In this document: positions 60,725 to 64,000 of the stretch, in pieces | How positions within the stretch are numbered: position 1 is the first letter of the stretch | Layout of the letters: the number at the start of each line of letters is the position of its first letter | Assembly (NCBI RefSeq): GCF_047468865.1 | Contig: NZ_JBLGTV010000008.1 | Coordinates: forward strand, 1-64,000 | DNA length: 64,000 nt | Direction: 5' to 3' | Source: Castellaniella hirudinis_A | Lineage (GTDB): Bacteria; Pseudomonadota; Gammaproteobacteria; Burkholderiales; Burkholderiaceae_B | Notes under the pieces: model-generated | What the model saw: only the letters and a program-made list of their open reading frames with translations | Databases searched by the model: none | Told to the model about the DNA's origin: nothing | Translations under genes and position numbers: made by a program

Positions 60725-60760
60725 CCGATATGCTGTCCGGCTCACCGGGCAGCATATCGG
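60725..60760 (+). terminator. long hairpin after the kinase gene
   Basis: CCGATATGCTGTCCGG pairs with CCGGGCAGCATATCGG around a CTCA loop: a 16-bp stem with one G-U pair, starting five bases after the kinase stop. No U tract follows. It may be a terminator or mRNA-stabilising structure closing the signalling cluster. Confidence 0.6.
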
Positions 60761-60791
60761 GACTGCGCCGCCGGTGGATGCCGGGCAAGGG

Positions 60792-60809
60792 TTGGCATGG
60801 TTTTTGCTT
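60792..60809 (+). promoter_or_regulatory. sigma-54 promoter of glnK-amtB
   Basis: TTGGCATGGTTTTTGCTT matches the sigma-54 -24/-12 consensus (TGGCAY-N5-TTGCW) with the GG and GC invariant dinucleotides at the correct spacing. It lies 37 bp before the glnK start, so nitrogen control by NtrC is expected. No NtrC binding site was identified upstream. Confidence 0.85.
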
Positions 60810-60821
60810 GATTTCTTCTGA

Positions 60822-62431
<1,610 letters not shown>

Positions 62432-62441
62432 GGTGATTGGC

Positions 62442-63008
62442 CTAGGCGGGTTTGCGCGCCAGCAGCGTGGCAAACCGCAGCCGGGCCCCATTGTGCATGG
62501 TGCCCACGTCTTCGTTGTACTTGGTGCGTTCCCATCCCTGGTAGGCGGCATCCAGCTGGCCGGGCCCGAAGGTGAAGGGGAAATTCATGGGGCAGGGATA
62601 GTCGGGGGTATCCATGGCGCAGACAATCAGGTTGTAGCCGCCGGCCCGGGTGTGTTGCCGCATATCGGCCAGCACGGCATCCACCCGGGACGGGTCGATG
62701 AACATCAGGGTGACGGTGCAGACGATGAAATCGTAATCGGCATCCAGGCGGGCGGTGCCGATGTCATACTGGCGCGGGGTGACGGCATCCAGGCCTTCCT
62801 GGTCGATGATAAACTGCAAATGCCCCAACGCATTCGGGTTGGTGTCCACCGCGGTGACCACAAAGCCGCGCTGCCCCAGGTACAGGGCGTTGCGCCCGCT
62901 GGAACACCCCATGTCCAGGGCGGCGCCCGGCGGGACGACCTGGCAGGCCGAGACCACTTCGCTGTGGGCCGGGTTCAGCCCGTATTTTTGATTCAAATCG
63001 ACTGCCAT
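62442..63008 (-). CDS. tehB: TehB-like SAM-dependent methyltransferase
   Basis: A 188-residue class I methyltransferase resembling the tellurite-resistance protein TehB. Motif I is ALDMGCSSGRNALYLGQRGF, followed by VTAVDTNPNALGHLQF and the TehB-typical DYDFIVCTVTLMFIDP. MDTPDYPCPMNFPFTFGPGQ matches the TehB C-terminal part. GGAAG precedes ATG 63008. TehA is not nearby; the physiological substrate is uncertain. It is convergent with amtB. Confidence 0.82.
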   Translation of the reverse strand: MAVDLNQKYGLNPAHSEVVSACQVVPPGAALDMGCSSGRNALYLGQRGFVVTAVDTNPNALGHLQFIIDQEGLDAVTPRQYDIGTARLDADYDFIVCTVTLMFIDPSRVDAVLADMRQHTRAGGYNLIVCAMDTPDYPCPMNFPFTFGPGQLDAAYQGWERTKYNEDVGTMHNGARLRFATLLARKPA

Positions 63009-63085
63009 GAAGCTTCCTTGTTCCGTTTGCCGCCCAGTGTAGACCAGGCCCGAGAAAACCAGCCGGATAACCCTAAAGCAAGGCC

Positions 63086-63943
63086 ATGAACCCATCCGAA
63101 TACTTCAGCCAGCGGCTGGACAGCAAACAGCCCGACCTGGCGCGGCAGGCCCAGGCCTGGGATCGCAGGGCCGAGGAAGTCGGCGCCTTCACCGTGGCCC
63201 GGGACGACATGGCCCTGCATCTGGTGCGGCAGCACATGGATTTGTCCGGCAAGGCCGTGCTGGACATCAGCTTTGGCGCGGGACGCCATCTGCTGGAATT
63301 CCTGCGCCAGGGCGCCCGGATCAGCGGGGTGGAAATCTCCGCGGGCATGGTGGCGCAAGCGCATCGCAAACTGCGGGCCAGCGGCCTGCCCTATCCGCCG
63401 GACAACCTGGTGCAATCGGCCTGGGAAACCCTGGATCTGTCCACGCGGGGCTGGGATCAGGCCTTCGACCTAGTGTTCCTGCACAAGAGCCCGGCGATTT
63501 CCAGCGTGGCGATGCTGAAAAAAGTCCTGCAGGCCAGCCGGCAGGCCGTCTGCATCAGCCTGTACACCCACCGCGAAGACAGCCTGCTGCAAGATTTACT
63601 GCTGGGCTTCGGCCTGATGCGCGATCCCGGCGGCATTCGGGTCGCCGACGACCTGCTGGCGATTTTCAATCTGCTGTATGCCTGGGGCTACCTGCCTCAG
63701 CTGCAGTTTGAAGAACACAGCAAGACCAGCCGGCACGACCCGGATCGGATCGTGGATCGCTATGCCAGCTGGCTGTGGCGCGGGGCCGACTGCACCGAAA
63801 CGCGCCGCCGGGCGCTGCGCGACACCCTGCGCCACCGGGCCGTGGACAGCAAGGTCGACACCCGGCACCGCGACATCGTGGGGCATCTGCTGGTGGATGT
63901 GCGGCGCCGCCAGCCCGGCGCAGGGTTCGATGACCATGTTTGA
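63086..63943 (+). CDS. class I SAM-dependent methyltransferase
   Basis: A 285-residue protein. The N-terminal segment (about 1-50) opens MNPSEYFSQRLDSKQPDLAR. Motif I is AVLDISFGAGRHLLEFLRQG (about 54-73), an unusual F-G-A-G version, then ISGVEISAGMVAQAHRKL. A C-terminal region of about 100 residues is Arg/His-rich (DRYASWLWRGADCTETRRRA) and may bind substrate. It is divergent from the tehB-like gene by 77 bp. The substrate is unknown. Confidence 0.75.
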   Translation: MNPSEYFSQRLDSKQPDLARQAQAWDRRAEEVGAFTVARDDMALHLVRQHMDLSGKAVLDISFGAGRHLLEFLRQGARISGVEISAGMVAQAHRKLRASGLPYPPDNLVQSAWETLDLSTRGWDQAFDLVFLHKSPAISSVAMLKKVLQASRQAVCISLYTHREDSLLQDLLLGFGLMRDPGGIRVADDLLAIFNLLYAWGYLPQLQFEEHSKTSRHDPDRIVDRYASWLWRGADCTETRRRALRDTLRHRAVDSKVDTRHRDIVGHLLVDVRRRQPGAGFDDHV

Positions 63944-63960
63944 CGCCGGAATCGAGTGAC

Positions 63961-64000
63961 ATGCCACTGAAAACAACAGGCTCGGGCGAACCGCCGGCAG
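63961..64000 (+). CDS. possible start of a gene running off the window
   Basis: An ATG at 63961 opens a frame (M-P-L-K-T-T-G-S-G-E-P-P-A) that continues to the window edge, 17 bp after the methyltransferase stop. GGAATCGAGTG lies upstream but is not a strong SD. Too short to identify; it may equally be chance. Confidence 0.25.
   Translation, partial: MPLKTTGSGEPPA

Overview
This is a high-GC chromosomal segment of a betaproteobacterium, most likely an Alcaligenaceae (Bordetella/Achromobacter/Castellaniella group). The evidence is the protein sequences (L19, S1, OmpA, IHF-beta) and the gene order gyrA-serC-pheA-hisC-tyrA-aroA-cmk-rpsA-ihfB-lapA-lapB-hldA-hldD-cysM, followed on the other strand by ompA-ubiG-gph. 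The genus cannot be fixed from the window. Genes are dense and almost all intact; long ORFs antisense to these GC-rich genes are shadows.

Layout. 1-1163: accessory edge with an IS21-like end, an intact hicAB toxin-antitoxin pair with a probable operator, and a decayed brnA antitoxin. 1178-7308 (minus): rplS with a TTG start; a 30-residue membrane peptide behind a promoter carrying two LexA-type boxes; a 1-Cys peroxiredoxin; an acyl-CoA dehydrogenase; etfBA; a histone-deacetylase-family hydrolase. 7319-8500: mltB. 8548-25007 (minus): a 15-gene run from gyrA through aromatic amino acid, ribosomal/IHF, envelope-assembly and LPS heptose genes to cysM, with a terminator after ihfB. 25381-28496 (plus): ompA, ubiG, gph, ddh. 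28554-36862: mixed small units including a DUF924 protein, an EamA exporter, a two-subunit lipoate ligase, a 14-TM drug exporter, and a cyclic-nucleotide-binding/SLC13 permease fusion followed by an orphan binding protein.

36863-37347 is a decayed integrated element ending in a frameshifted tyrosine-recombinase tail against the 3' end of tRNA-Ser(CGA), next to serS. 39044-46436 holds hutD, rarA-lolA-ftsK (minus), and trxB-smr-emrE (plus). 46788-51936 is a choline-to-glycine-betaine locus (choX, a LysR regulator, betBA). 52062-60720 is a four-gene signalling cluster: a GAF-GAF-GGDEF-EAL protein, a REC-DUF3369-GGDEF-EAL response regulator, a periplasmic sugar-type binding protein and a PAS histidine kinase. 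It looks like a LuxP/LuxQ-style sensor wired to c-di-GMP. 60792-62431 is glnK-amtB behind a sigma-54 promoter, followed by two methyltransferase genes and the start of another possible gene at the right edge.

Most interesting: the SOS-type promoter driving a tiny membrane peptide (1667-1823), the binding-protein/kinase/c-di-GMP cluster (52062-60720), and the CNMP-SLC13 fusion (33944-35791). All functional statements rest on motif recognition by eye; no database search was run.
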